DNA from: Mogibacterium sp. | GTDB lineage: Bacteria > Bacillota > Clostridia > Peptostreptococcales > Anaerovoracaceae | DNA length: 47,627 bases | NCBI GenBank assembly: GCA_017432075.1 | Contig: JAFRJV010000067.1 | Span: 1 to 47,627 of the forward strand | Direction: 5' to 3' | Shown: positions 1 through 8,208 of the stretch, piece after piece | Numbering within the stretch: the first letter of the stretch is position 1 | How the letters are laid out: every line of letters starts with the position of its first letter | The notes under the pieces: generated by a model | Databases searched by the model: none | What the model was told of the DNA's origin: nothing | Seen by the model: only the letters and a program-made list of their open reading frames with translations | Position numbers and translations under genes: made by a program

Positions 1-39
1 GAGGATGGGTTATATGGGGGCGGATTTGAAGGCGAGTAA
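1..39 (+). CDS. C-terminal end of an unidentified protein (partial)
   Basis: Frame 1 is open from the window edge and ends in TAA after a Gly-rich, acidic tail (GLYGGGFEGE). A hairpin terminator follows about 20 bases later. The fragment is too short to identify. It is called only because its end converges on the minus-strand gene with a terminator between them, the usual layout at the end of a transcription unit. Confidence 0.3.
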   Translation, partial: EDGLYGGGFEGE

Positions 40-48
40 TTAGTGCGA

Positions 49-90
49 AAAAAATACCCCCGCATCGTTTTATGATGCGAGAGTATTTGT
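49..90 (-). terminator. Intrinsic terminator of the minus-strand surface protein gene
   Basis: CGCATC (61-66) pairs with GATGCG (74-79), and the stem can be extended by ATAC/GTAT. Read on the minus strand, the hairpin is followed by a run of seven T. It lies about 60 bases after the stop codon of the minus-strand gene ending at 144. On the plus strand the T run is weaker. Confidence 0.7.
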
Positions 91-143
91 TGGTCATCTT
101 AACTTAATGACATTGGCGTTTGACGCGGGGATGTGTTTTTAAA

Positions 144-3044
144 TCAGGATCTTTGTTCTTCATTCATAACATCCAGAAAAACTTTTATTTCTTTCAGTTC
201 AGCCAATGACTTATAAAATTCTTCCGTAAATGGTTTATCCCCGTACTTGAACTGTACGATCACGAAATTGCCTGCCTGCTCAGTTTCAAAACTCACTTCT
301 TCGGTTTCCGGGTCATACTCTGCTTTATATGCAGAAAGCTCACCCTCATCAGCAAAAACTGCGTACAGGCTGTCATCATCGATCTCAGCAGGATCTCCCC
401 AGGATTCAGGGATCGTGAAAGGGAGGGTCACTTTTACCGGAGCTCCGCTCAGATCTGTAACAGCTGTTCCGCCATCTGTGATGCCGAGCTGCCATATCTG
501 CGGCATATCCGGGTGCTTAGCCGCATCTTCCGCAGTGAGCTCCCACGGTGAAACGCTTACAATCAAGCCGGCATCGTTGACCGCAGAGACTGTTTTTACG
601 GAATCCACTCTTGCAATTCTGCTGTTACTGCCATTTTTTTCTCCGCCGCCATTGTTTGTGTCTTGCTTTTCCGTTTTTTTCGGAGCCGGGTTCACCGGGT
701 CAGGTTTTACCGGGTCAGGCTCCACCGGGACAGGCTCTTCATACTTCACTCCGTAAATGACTGCGCCGTTTCCTGCTTTCATATGTCCTGATCCGGGGCT
801 GCCGATCACACCGCTTCCCGTAACGGATGCTAAGGTGTGAGTGGATGATGAACCGCCGAATCCGCCTGTTGCCATATATTGCAGCACACGAACCATTATT
901 ACGTTATTCAAAGGGATCGGGGCCCATTGTGTGTTTTCGGAAATAGCAGAGGCCGGATAGTAATCATCAGATTTGAGGAGTCTGCGGGAAAAATCAGAGT
1001 AAATGATTTCCACTGCGACATTATACTTACTACGGATCTGCCCGTTTTCGTCGAGCAAACCATACATTTTCAGGAGATCAGGATAGGTAACCGGCTGTGT
1101 GCTGCTTCTGGACAGTGTACCCCGAGCAGTCGCTTCGTCGACGCGCCAGACGCGGTACATACCTTTTTCTGTATCCCAATCATCAAAAACGACACATCCC
1201 ATGACAGGGATCTCGTCCAGAGAAGCCCGTAGATTAGCTTCGAGCCGGTTCATGTTCAATGGATACAACGTTGTTTCTGTTCCAATACCATTGACAAGTA
1301 CTCTGGAAGCATAACCAACAGGAACTGCCGGTAAGGCACCTGACTGAATTCCGGTGTATTTAACACAGCCCGCGAGTACGGACACCGTACCGCCGGTGAC
1401 TCCACCGTATATTTCCAGGAAGCTGTCAGTTAATCCGTCTCTTTCGTTGTACAAAATCTCTTCATTATAATGACCTACCCCCGAAACAGGATCGTATTTG
1501 TTGACTGCAATATCAAGATTGCCACCATTAGCAATTACAATGTTTCCGACTTTGTTATACGGATCATATTCAGAGTCTCTCGTGTCGATGCTGAGAGTGG
1601 AGGACCCCGAGACATTTAGCTTCGATATATCTATACCGGTTCCCCTTAGGTATATGGTGCTGTCCTTGACTGTTAAAGCAACAGCTCTGTTGCTGCCATC
1701 GGAATTGGCGTTTATATTCAGAATACTTTCTTCCAGAGGAACATCCAGATTTCCCGCGGGCTGCAGGTCAACTCCCGAAGACTTGACAGCTCCGGTCCCG
1801 GAAAGAGAGCCGCCGTCCTGTACTTCAATATACCCACCTGTAACAGCACCTATGACGTTCATGGCTCCCTGTATGATCAGTTCGCCTGCTATTATCGGAT
1901 TGCCAACCTCGAGATATACATTCTGAGACCTGAGCTTATTGAGGTGTACAGAAGCCTCGCTGTCTACAGTAAGGGTGCTGTTTTCTCCTATGACTAATCT
2001 GGACCCGCAGTCCATTATTCTGACTATTCCATTTTTATGAGTCGGATTACCGGAACCGGCAGGCATGTCTGTCATGTAATATGTGACGTCTGTCACGGGC
2101 TCGTCAGATCCGTCAGGAACCCAGGTTTCCGTGCGGACACACATGGCACCGAGTTTCAGGCTGGAACCATCCGGCACTACAAGATTGACACCGTCCAGAG
2201 TGTACGTTTCATCCAGGATACCTGGTATGCTGCCGTTGATGAGCACATAACTGTCATCATGCTTCAGGAAGACTGCGGCGCTTCCCTCATCATAGATTGC
2301 TGTATTAGGCATAAGGGATATGCCGTTGCCGTCTTCGATATCAATGCTGTCTATCAGCACGATACCGGAACCGACGATATTATAGGAGCAATTTCCTTTC
2401 AGCGCTCCGATCCTGTTAACACCGGCAACAGCCAGCGTAATGACTCCTTCGTCCGCAGATATCTCTTCTTCGCTTCCTTTGAAGTCAACCATGGCTATAT
2501 ATTGTCCGGCAATATTCTTCCAGCCTTTGCCATCTGACCAGTGAGATGACTCGTCATCTCCGGAATCAAATGAAGTATCACCGATATGGATCTTTTTGCC
2601 GGCAGAGCTCCCGGCAGTGGCAGCCGATGCAGTTTTTGCTGCAGATCCGGCAGGTTCTGAAGGAGCGGTGACCTTCTCGACGGCAGTATCGCTTTCACCG
2701 GCAGGCTGCTCCGGTACTTCAGTATCTGCTGAAACTTCTTCATTTATGCATGCAGTTTCTTCAGGCCCACCCTGATCCGGAACAGCTGAAGTATTTGCTG
2801 TATCCGCAGCTGCCGGCTCCGGGCCTGGTTCAGATGGTTCCGCCTCCGCGGTTTCTGAAGAAGAGGCCGGCTGTGCCTGCGGCTCTTCCTGAATATTAAT
2901 ATCAGAAACTGTGCTGTCGTCGTGACTTTGGTCCTCAGGCATTTCATCAATGGCAAAAATAGCAATAGAATTGAACAGTACCATTGCTATGATCAAACCC
3001 GAACATAAGAGTTTCCGGAGCGTTTTATTAAGTATCTCTTTCAT
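144..3044 (-). CDS. Large secreted beta-rich surface protein
   Basis: 966 residues. An N-terminal signal peptide (basic start, hydrophobic core about residues 12-31, likely cleavage after IFA) sends it out of the cell. Residues about 34-150 are a Pro/Glu/Ala/Thr-rich linker. Residues about 160-760 are beta-rich, with many short Gly/Asp turns and Val/Ile-rich strands, as in right-handed beta-helix adhesins. A Pro-rich spacer with repeated PDPV units lies at about 763-790, followed by a C-terminal domain of about 165 residues with alternating strands. No LPXTG motif or C-terminal membrane anchor is visible, so the attachment mode is unknown. The start is supported by GGAGGG about 8 bases upstream of the ATG. 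It is transcribed divergently from the cyclase gene. I do not recognise a named family; adhesin or surface-layer-like protein is an inference. Confidence 0.85.
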   Translation of the reverse strand: MKEILNKTLRKLLCSGLIIAMVLFNSIAIFAIDEMPEDQSHDDSTVSDINIQEEPQAQPASSSETAEAEPSEPGPEPAAADTANTSAVPDQGGPEETACINEEVSADTEVPEQPAGESDTAVEKVTAPSEPAGSAAKTASAATAGSSAGKKIHIGDTSFDSGDDESSHWSDGKGWKNIAGQYIAMVDFKGSEEEISADEGVITLAVAGVNRIGALKGNCSYNIVGSGIVLIDSIDIEDGNGISLMPNTAIYDEGSAAVFLKHDDSYVLINGSIPGILDETYTLDGVNLVVPDGSSLKLGAMCVRTETWVPDGSDEPVTDVTYYMTDMPAGSGNPTHKNGIVRIMDCGSRLVIGENSTLTVDSEASVHLNKLRSQNVYLEVGNPIIAGELIIQGAMNVIGAVTGGYIEVQDGGSLSGTGAVKSSGVDLQPAGNLDVPLEESILNINANSDGSNRAVALTVKDSTIYLRGTGIDISKLNVSGSSTLSIDTRDSEYDPYNKVGNIVIANGGNLDIAVNKYDPVSGVGHYNEEILYNERDGLTDSFLEIYGGVTGGTVSVLAGCVKYTGIQSGALPAVPVGYASRVLVNGIGTETTLYPLNMNRLEANLRASLDEIPVMGCVVFDDWDTEKGMYRVWRVDEATARGTLSRSSTQPVTYPDLLKMYGLLDENGQIRSKYNVAVEIIYSDFSRRLLKSDDYYPASAISENTQWAPIPLNNVIMVRVLQYMATGGFGGSSSTHTLASVTGSGVIGSPGSGHMKAGNGAVIYGVKYEEPVPVEPDPVKPDPVNPAPKKTEKQDTNNGGGEKNGSNSRIARVDSVKTVSAVNDAGLIVSVSPWELTAEDAAKHPDMPQIWQLGITDGGTAVTDLSGAPVKVTLPFTIPESWGDPAEIDDDSLYAVFADEGELSAYKAEYDPETEEVSFETEQAGNFVIVQFKYGDKPFTEEFYKSLAELKEIKVFLDVMNEEQRS

Positions 3045-3112
3045 ATTACCGGCCCTCCATTTCCATGAATCGGCTCATAGTAACTGATGAATATAATATA
3101 TCAAATCATGCA

Positions 3113-3142
3113 TTGCTATGATACAAAAGATAAAGATATAAC
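3113..3142 (+). promoter_or_regulatory. Possible promoter for the cyclase/amidohydrolase operon
   Basis: TTGCTA (3113-3118) and TATAAC (3137-3142) are separated by 18 bases in the AT-rich divergent spacer between the surface protein and the cyclase gene. Both boxes match the sigma-A consensus only partly, so this is tentative. Confidence 0.28.
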
Positions 3143-3213
3143 AACCTGATGTGATATCATATTGTTGTCACAGCTCATCGCGGTAAGCAGCATTTTGCAG
3201 TGGAGGATAAGCA

Positions 3214-3813
3214 ATGATGATCTACGATATTTCCCAGGAAGTTTTCAGCTGTCAGATATATCCCGGGGACCCGGCTCCGGAAAAAACGGTGCTCAGTTCA
3301 ATGGAAAAAGGCGACTCGTATAACCTGACGGCATTCAGCATGTGCGCTCACAACGGCACACATATAGACGCACCGTATCATTTTATTAAAGACGGGAAAA
3401 CTGTGGATGAAGTACGCCTGGATGCGTTTGTGGGAATGGCTTATGTTGCGGAACATCAGGGGATCGTCTCCGGCGATGATGCCGCAGAAATACTGAAAAA
3501 AGCGAAAGAGCAGAACCCTGAAGCGGCAAGGAGAATTCTAATTAAGGGAACAGCTGAAGTCTCTTCGGAGGCAGCAAAAGTATTTGCCTCCTCAGGGATA
3601 TTACTGCTTGGTAATGAGTCCCAGACGGTCGGCCCTGAAGACACGCCGATGGAAGTGCATGTCATACTTCTGGGTGCCGGTGTCATATTGCTTGAAGGAA
3701 TCCGGCTGGAGGATGTATCAGAAGGGGTGTATCTGTTGAATGCAGCACCACTGAACCTGTCCGGTGCGGACGGTTCGCCATGCAGAGCTGTATTGATAGA
3801 TGCTGAGAGATAA
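3214..3813 (+). CDS. Cyclase family / kynurenine formamidase-like metal hydrolase
   Basis: 199 residues, close to the usual 200-210 of the family. The family signature HxGTHxDxPxHF is present as HNGTHIDAPYHF (H46, H50, D52, H56), the metal-binding core of KynB-like formamidases and related amide hydrolases and cyclases. The start is supported by GGAGG 7 bases upstream. It is the first gene of a unit with an ATZ/TRZ-type amidohydrolase only 24 bases downstream, which suggests that the two act on successive C-N bonds of one small molecule. No tryptophan pathway genes lie nearby, so kynurenine itself is not a favoured substrate. Soluble enzyme; substrate unknown. Confidence 0.88.
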   Translation: MMIYDISQEVFSCQIYPGDPAPEKTVLSSMEKGDSYNLTAFSMCAHNGTHIDAPYHFIKDGKTVDEVRLDAFVGMAYVAEHQGIVSGDDAAEILKKAKEQNPEAARRILIKGTAEVSSEAAKVFASSGILLLGNESQTVGPEDTPMEVHVILLGAGVILLEGIRLEDVSEGVYLLNAAPLNLSGADGSPCRAVLIDAER

Positions 3814-3837
3814 AAGAGGGGTTCAACGGGGGGACGT

Positions 3838-5178
3838 ATGAGAGATTATGATCTTGTTATTGAAAATGCAGCCATACTGACGATGGTTGCCGATGGGACG
3901 ATCATTAAGAACGGAATCATCGGTGTTAAGGATGGTCTCATATCACTTCTGGGAGAACAAACAGCGAATCTCTGCTGTCAGGCTAAGAAGCGTATCGATG
4001 CTCAGGGAATGCTTGCACTTCCCGGTTTTGTAAATACACATGTACATTGCTTTCAGTCTCTGCTCAAAGGACTTGGCGCGGACAGGCCGCTCATTGACTG
4101 GCTGAACAGTTCAGTGCAGCCGTTTGGTGTCAGAGTGACTCACCGGCAGCAGGAACTCGCTGCGCTTGTTGCGTGCCTTGAAGCTATTAGGAGCGGATGC
4201 ACGACTTTATGTGAATTCTTCTATACGAATCAGGATCCCGAGCTTGCTGATGTGTGTATCGAAACGATGCAAAAGACGGGCATCCGAAGCGTCATGATGC
4301 GTACCTTTCAGGATTACGGTGAGGAATATAATGTTCCGGACTGCTATGTCGAACCGGTGGAAAAGGCGATAGAAGAGGTAGAACGTCTGAGAAAAAAGTA
4401 CAGTTCAGATGACATGCTTTCCATCTGGACGGGACCTGACGTAACATGGGCGACGACGCGAAAGGGCTATAAGACGATATTGGAGTACTGCCTTGACCGT
4501 AAAGTGCGCTACACGATGCACCTTAATGAGAGCAGGGAAGACAACGATATGTGCCGGCGGCATTACGGCAAAAGCATTGTGGATCTCCTTGATGAGATCG
4601 GTTTCCTGACCGATCAGTTCCTCGCGGTACATTGTGTATACCTTACACAGAGCGAAATAGAGCTTCTTGCAGAAAGAGGAGTTTCGATAAGTCATAACCC
4701 TGCAGCAAATCTGTACCTTGGCTCCGGGATCGCACCGGTACCGGAGTGCCTCCGTGCAGGTATCAATGTATCGCTGGGAACCGATGGTGCTGCAAGCAAT
4801 AATACGACTGACATGCTCGATACGATGAGGCTGGCAGCTCTGATACATAAAGGAGCCTGCCGCGATGCAACAGCGATGAGCGCTGAAAAGGTTGTCAGGA
4901 TGGCGACCTTGGGAGGAGCAAAAGCACTAGGAATAGAAAAAACCGTCGGGACTCTCGAGGTAGGAAAGAAAGCGGATATCATTTTGTTTGATCCGGCGAA
5001 GATAAGATCTGTTCCTATGCATGATCCTATAGCGACCCTTGTGTATTCGGCATCTGCTGAAAACATCGATACCACGATCGTAAATGGGGAAGTCGTATAC
5101 AGCAAAGGGGTCTTTTCCTGCGGTATTGATGAAGAACAGCTATATCATCAGGTGATGAGTGAGCTGGAGGAGCAATGA
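3838..5178 (+). CDS. ATZ/TRZ-family amidohydrolase (SsnA / MTA-SAH deaminase-like)
   Basis: 446 residues with a complete metal-dependent amidohydrolase core: NTHVH (H68, H70), MHLNES (H228), a further His at about 265, SHNPAAN (H286) and LGTDGAASNN (D316). The small beta domain before and after the barrel is also present, ending in the typical ADIILFDP segment. The family deaminates or dechlorinates purine-like and triazine-like heterocycles; SsnA and 5-methylthioadenosine/S-adenosylhomocysteine deaminases are close relatives. The RBS is GGGGGG before ATG. It overlaps the next lipoprotein gene by 4 bases (ATGA), so the two are translationally coupled. Paired with the cyclase upstream, it probably forms a two-step heterocycle-opening route. 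Exact substrate not deducible. Confidence 0.9.
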   Translation: MRDYDLVIENAAILTMVADGTIIKNGIIGVKDGLISLLGEQTANLCCQAKKRIDAQGMLALPGFVNTHVHCFQSLLKGLGADRPLIDWLNSSVQPFGVRVTHRQQELAALVACLEAIRSGCTTLCEFFYTNQDPELADVCIETMQKTGIRSVMMRTFQDYGEEYNVPDCYVEPVEKAIEEVERLRKKYSSDDMLSIWTGPDVTWATTRKGYKTILEYCLDRKVRYTMHLNESREDNDMCRRHYGKSIVDLLDEIGFLTDQFLAVHCVYLTQSEIELLAERGVSISHNPAANLYLGSGIAPVPECLRAGINVSLGTDGAASNNTTDMLDTMRLAALIHKGACRDATAMSAEKVVRMATLGGAKALGIEKTVGTLEVGKKADIILFDPAKIRSVPMHDPIATLVYSASAENIDTTIVNGEVVYSKGVFSCGIDEEQLYHQVMSELEEQ

Positions 5179-6059
5179 AAAAGAAACTATTATACATGTT
5201 AATGATGGCTGTACTGATCGTGGGTCTGAATGCATGCGGAGGCCCGGCGGACAGCGCTGATACAACAAGAGCCGAAACAGAAAACACTGGCGAAGCAGAA
5301 GCTGAGCCGGCGGAAGGGCATTTTACTGTGGAGGAATACATGCAGGGGAGCATGGATGGTGAAATGCACGTCATATACAAAGTCACCAATGAATGTGGCT
5401 TTGATATTTACAACCTTCACGGAGATGTAAATTTTATGTACGGAGACAGTGATGAAGTTTACGAAGGCGGATTGCATTACACCGGATGCCTGAGTGACGG
5501 ACAGACTGCATATCTCACATCGAATGCATGGAGTGTAGATCCGGAAACCATTAATACTTTCAAGCTGACAAACCTGTACTTTTTTGACGGTAACCGGGAC
5601 TACGTCTATAATACCGAAACAGGCAGGACCACTGCCGGAGACGGAAACTACGAACTTGATACGAGCGGGGATTTTGATACTGCCAACGCTCTGACTTTTT
5701 CCCTTACAGAGAAAGGCGTGAACAGCGAGGGCGAGCTCGTATATATTGCTGAGATCACCAACAACACAAGCGGGACTGTTGAGTCGATAGACTATTATAT
5801 CGATGGCCTTGACGGCGAAGGTGTTATAGTAAATGTCGGCGGAGGATATGCCGGAGATGAGTTCGGACCGGGAAAAACTGTAAGCAGCGAAGCATATTTC
5901 AGAGAGAATATTGATGGAGCAGGCCTCATAGATAAGATCAGAGAGGTCAAGGTATCTCATTACATGTATTATCTGACTGAGGACGATGAAAACGGTAATA
6001 ATTACTATGAAGTCGATGTTCTGAGCGGAACAGCCTGGGGCGCTCACATTGATGTATAG
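5175..6059 (+). CDS. Secreted lipoprotein of unknown function
   Basis: 294 residues. A type II signal peptide ends in LNAC (lipidated Cys21), followed by an acidic Glu/Ala-rich linker and a soluble beta-rich part from about residue 50. Two halves look alike: both contain acidic beta strands ending in Tyr-rich segments and a phrase about neighbouring strands with Gly-Asp turns, as in immunoglobulin-like duplications. The start overlaps the amidohydrolase stop (ATGA). Co-transcription with a hydrolase pair would fit a substrate-capture or surface role, but no transporter genes are present, so this is a guess. No family recognised. Confidence 0.8.
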   Translation: MKKKLLYMLMMAVLIVGLNACGGPADSADTTRAETENTGEAEAEPAEGHFTVEEYMQGSMDGEMHVIYKVTNECGFDIYNLHGDVNFMYGDSDEVYEGGLHYTGCLSDGQTAYLTSNAWSVDPETINTFKLTNLYFFDGNRDYVYNTETGRTTAGDGNYELDTSGDFDTANALTFSLTEKGVNSEGELVYIAEITNNTSGTVESIDYYIDGLDGEGVIVNVGGGYAGDEFGPGKTVSSEAYFRENIDGAGLIDKIREVKVSHYMYYLTEDDENGNNYYEVDVLSGTAWGAHIDV

Positions 6060-6095
6060 TACAAGATGATTGACTAAGGAGAGGCAACTGAAATA

Positions 6096-6875
6096 ATGAT
6101 ACTGAAAACATTACAAAGGCGCAGGATAAGTTTTATACTCACTTTTCTGATTTGCATTACTATGTGTTTTTCCGCTTGCGGCAGCACGGATGATGAAGAG
6201 GAACCTCAGGAACCTGCAGAAACTGCAGCGTCTGAAACTGCCGTATACACGCCTGAAGTGGATAAGGACAGTGCTCAGGCAAGACGGGAAGAAATGTGGA
6301 AATACAGAGATGATGACAAGGTTAATCAGATCCTGTTTGTGACACATACCGAAGGGACTCAGGCAACGGCAGAATTCTATGTTAAAGTTCCCGAAGAGAA
6401 CAATGCATGGGTGATGGAGTTCAGTACGGATGCTTATATAGGAGTCGATCAGATGGGTGTGCCGAATGAGCAATCCGGATATACGCCTCTGGGTGATTAC
6501 GGTATAGGCAGTGCCTTCGGGATACGCAAGGATCCGGGTACTTCGCTCAGATACATTGATATCACTCCGACTACTTTTGCATGCGATGAAGACTGCGAGT
6601 ATTACAATCAGATAATCGATATCAAAAAGACCAGTCATGACTGCAAGGGTGAGGAGATGTATAAATACTCGCCGGAGTATAATTACGGACTCCAGACAGG
6701 TACAAATCCTGACAATGAGTATAACAAGGGTTCAAACCTGTTCATCCATTGCAAAGGCGCAAAGCCATACACAATGGGCTGTGTGGCTGTTGATGAAGAA
6801 TATATGATAACTATACTGCAAAAAGCTGACCCAGGTATGAGGGTATACTATAGTGAAATGTACATGCAGCAATAA
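6096..6875 (+). CDS. Lipoprotein with L,D-transpeptidase-like (YkuD) catalytic motif
   Basis: 259 residues. A lipoprotein signal ends in FSAC (Cys28) and is followed by a Glu/Pro-rich linker. Near the C-terminus, FIHC (H218), eleven residues later GCVAVDEEYM (C229), resembles the HxxxxxxxxxxGC active site of YkuD L,D-transpeptidases. Residues 120-170 also show the GxxTPLGDYGIG segment that precedes the active site in that family (compare TPxGxF). L,D-transpeptidases cross-link or attach proteins to peptidoglycan outside the membrane. The usual Ser-His-Gly before Cys is replaced by Thr-Met-Gly, so the assignment is moderate. Same operon direction as the lipoprotein upstream, 36 bases apart. 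Confidence 0.78.
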   Translation: MILKTLQRRRISFILTFLICITMCFSACGSTDDEEEPQEPAETAASETAVYTPEVDKDSAQARREEMWKYRDDDKVNQILFVTHTEGTQATAEFYVKVPEENNAWVMEFSTDAYIGVDQMGVPNEQSGYTPLGDYGIGSAFGIRKDPGTSLRYIDITPTTFACDEDCEYYNQIIDIKKTSHDCKGEEMYKYSPEYNYGLQTGTNPDNEYNKGSNLFIHCKGAKPYTMGCVAVDEEYMITILQKADPGMRVYYSEMYMQQ

Positions 6876-6889
6876 GGAGATTTAATAAT

Positions 6890-7378
6890 ATGGGCAGATT
6901 GAAAGAACTTCGGGCATACGTAAATGCTGAACTGAATAAGATGGAAGATGAAGATAAGCGAAACAGTGCGATCGTACATCTTTACGGCGTCTCGCTTGCG
7001 GCGACTATGATAGCAAAAAAGCGTGGGCTTGACTGGGAACTCGCATCGATGGCAGCCATGCTGCATGATCTTCACGCGTATAAGAGCGGATCATATGATG
7101 ACCATGCGCATAAGGGGGCAGACCTGGCAAGAGAGATCCTGGGCGTGCTGAATCTGACGAATAAGGAAGAGACAGAGATTATTTGCTCCGCCATCTATCA
7201 TCACGACGATAAGCTTGTTACAGACGGACCGATGGATGAGGTACTGAAAGACGCAGACGTCATACATCATTGCATGAATGATCTGTCAAAAACTATCAAA
7301 GAGAAGGAACAGGCGCGTTTTGACAAACTGTGCAGGGAATTCGGCATGTGCATGGACCAGGTGAATACTGTGCTATAA
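6890..7378 (+). CDS. HD-domain phosphohydrolase
   Basis: 162 residues with an HD metal site: H30, AAMLHD (H59, D60), the following His-rich segment DDHAHKGA and a later Asp at about 121-123. HD proteins of this length hydrolyse nucleotides or phosphate esters in the cytosol; they resemble the YqeK/YfbR-like and small HDIG groups. The start follows the upstream lipoprotein by 14 bases, with AAGGAG as RBS, so it belongs to the same transcript. Substrate not deducible. Confidence 0.85.
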   Translation: MGRLKELRAYVNAELNKMEDEDKRNSAIVHLYGVSLAATMIAKKRGLDWELASMAAMLHDLHAYKSGSYDDHAHKGADLAREILGVLNLTNKEETEIICSAIYHHDDKLVTDGPMDEVLKDADVIHHCMNDLSKTIKEKEQARFDKLCREFGMCMDQVNTVL

Positions 7379-7414
7379 TCACATTATCAGGTGATAAAAG
7401 AAGGAGAGTGCTTT

Positions 7415-7450
7415 TTGAGAAAGAACTACACATCGGAGATTGTCGGCTGA
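7415..7450 (+). CDS. Possible 11-codon leader peptide
   Basis: A TTG codon with AGGAG 8 bases upstream opens an 11-codon frame that stops just where the first arm of a nested hairpin begins. The frame is far too short to judge by composition. It is listed because a good RBS, a micro-ORF, a hairpin and the RBS of the next gene come in the order expected for translation-dependent control. Confidence 0.25.
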   Translation: MRKNYTSEIVG

Positions 7451-7510
7451 CCGGGAGGTTTGCAGACATTCTTACAAACCTCCCGCTGAAAGGCAATTGA
7501 AGTCGACAAT
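7439..7510 (+). promoter_or_regulatory. Nested hairpin in the 5' region of an acetyltransferase gene
   Basis: An outer stem ATTGTCG (7439-7445) / CGACAAT (7504-7510) encloses a perfect 11-base-pair inner stem CGGGAGGTTTG (7452-7462) / CAAACCTCCCG (7475-7485). Only a short TTTTC follows, then the RBS of the next gene at about 7517, so the fold could control read-through or translation. It lies directly after the micro-ORF at 7415. Confidence 0.45.
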
Positions 7511-7527
7511 TTTCAGGAGGTTAAACA

Positions 7528-8154
7528 ATGAATACAAACGACGTTATCATACGTTTTGAGAATAAAGGCGAATACAGAGAGGTCGAGAACCTTATCAGGG
7601 AGTCGTTCTGGAACGTCTACCGCCCGGGATGCAGCGAGCATTATGTGATCCATGTGCTGCGTGATGATCCGGCGTTCGTGAAGGAGCTTGATTTCGTGAT
7701 GGAAAAAGACGGTATTCTGATAGGACAGAACATGTTCATGAGGACCGTGATCAATGCTGACGACGGCAGGGCCGTCGAGGTGCTCACGATGGGTCCGATC
7801 TGCATCACACCGGAACTCAAACGCAGGGGATTCGGAAAGATCCTGCTCGATTATTCGCTTGAAAAAGCAGCTGAAAAGGGGTTCGGAGCCGTTCTGTTTG
7901 AAGGCAATATCGATTTCTACGGTAAGAGCGGATTCGATTATGCAAGGAAGTTCGGCATCAGATACCACGATTTGCCGGAAGGCGCTGATGATTCGTTTTT
8001 CCTGTGCAGGGAACTGATACCGGGATACCTGGATGGTGTGACCGGGGTGTATCAGACACCGGCCGGATATTATGTGGATGATGCGGAAGTCAAAAAGTTC
8101 GACAAAGGCTTTCCGCCGAAGCAGAAGCTGAAACTGCCGGGACAGATCTTCTGA
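7528..8154 (+). CDS. GNAT-family N-acetyltransferase
   Basis: 208 residues. The GNAT fold is visible as a beta strand LTMGPICITPELKRRGFGK, where RRGFGK is the acetyl-CoA pyrophosphate loop, and FEGNIDFYGKSGFDYA, the typical FYxKxGF of motif B. The enzyme moves an acetyl group from acetyl-CoA to an amine; the longer C-terminal tail (about 60 residues) is seen in many predicted N-acetyltransferases of Clostridia. RBS GGAGG 7 bases before ATG. The next gene follows within 55 bases. Target unknown. Confidence 0.88.
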   Translation: MNTNDVIIRFENKGEYREVENLIRESFWNVYRPGCSEHYVIHVLRDDPAFVKELDFVMEKDGILIGQNMFMRTVINADDGRAVEVLTMGPICITPELKRRGFGKILLDYSLEKAAEKGFGAVLFEGNIDFYGKSGFDYARKFGIRYHDLPEGADDSFFLCRELIPGYLDGVTGVYQTPAGYYVDDAEVKKFDKGFPPKQKLKLPGQIF

Positions 8155-8208
8155 TCCGGAAGGGTATCGAAATACAGGTCTCTTATCATCTACAGCTTTA
8201 TCCTGTAC

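Noticed and set aside
5199-6047. Long minus-strand frame of 282 codons opposite the lipoprotein gene
   Set aside because: It is the shadow of a real gene: no RBS, Cys/Ile/Ser-rich composition without family features, and the plus-strand frame has a lipobox and coupling to its neighbour.
8152-8208. TGA read-through joining the acetyltransferase to the VanZ-RDD protein
   Set aside because: The two are normally separate proteins and no read-through context or selenocysteine element is visible; loss of the VanZ start is simpler.
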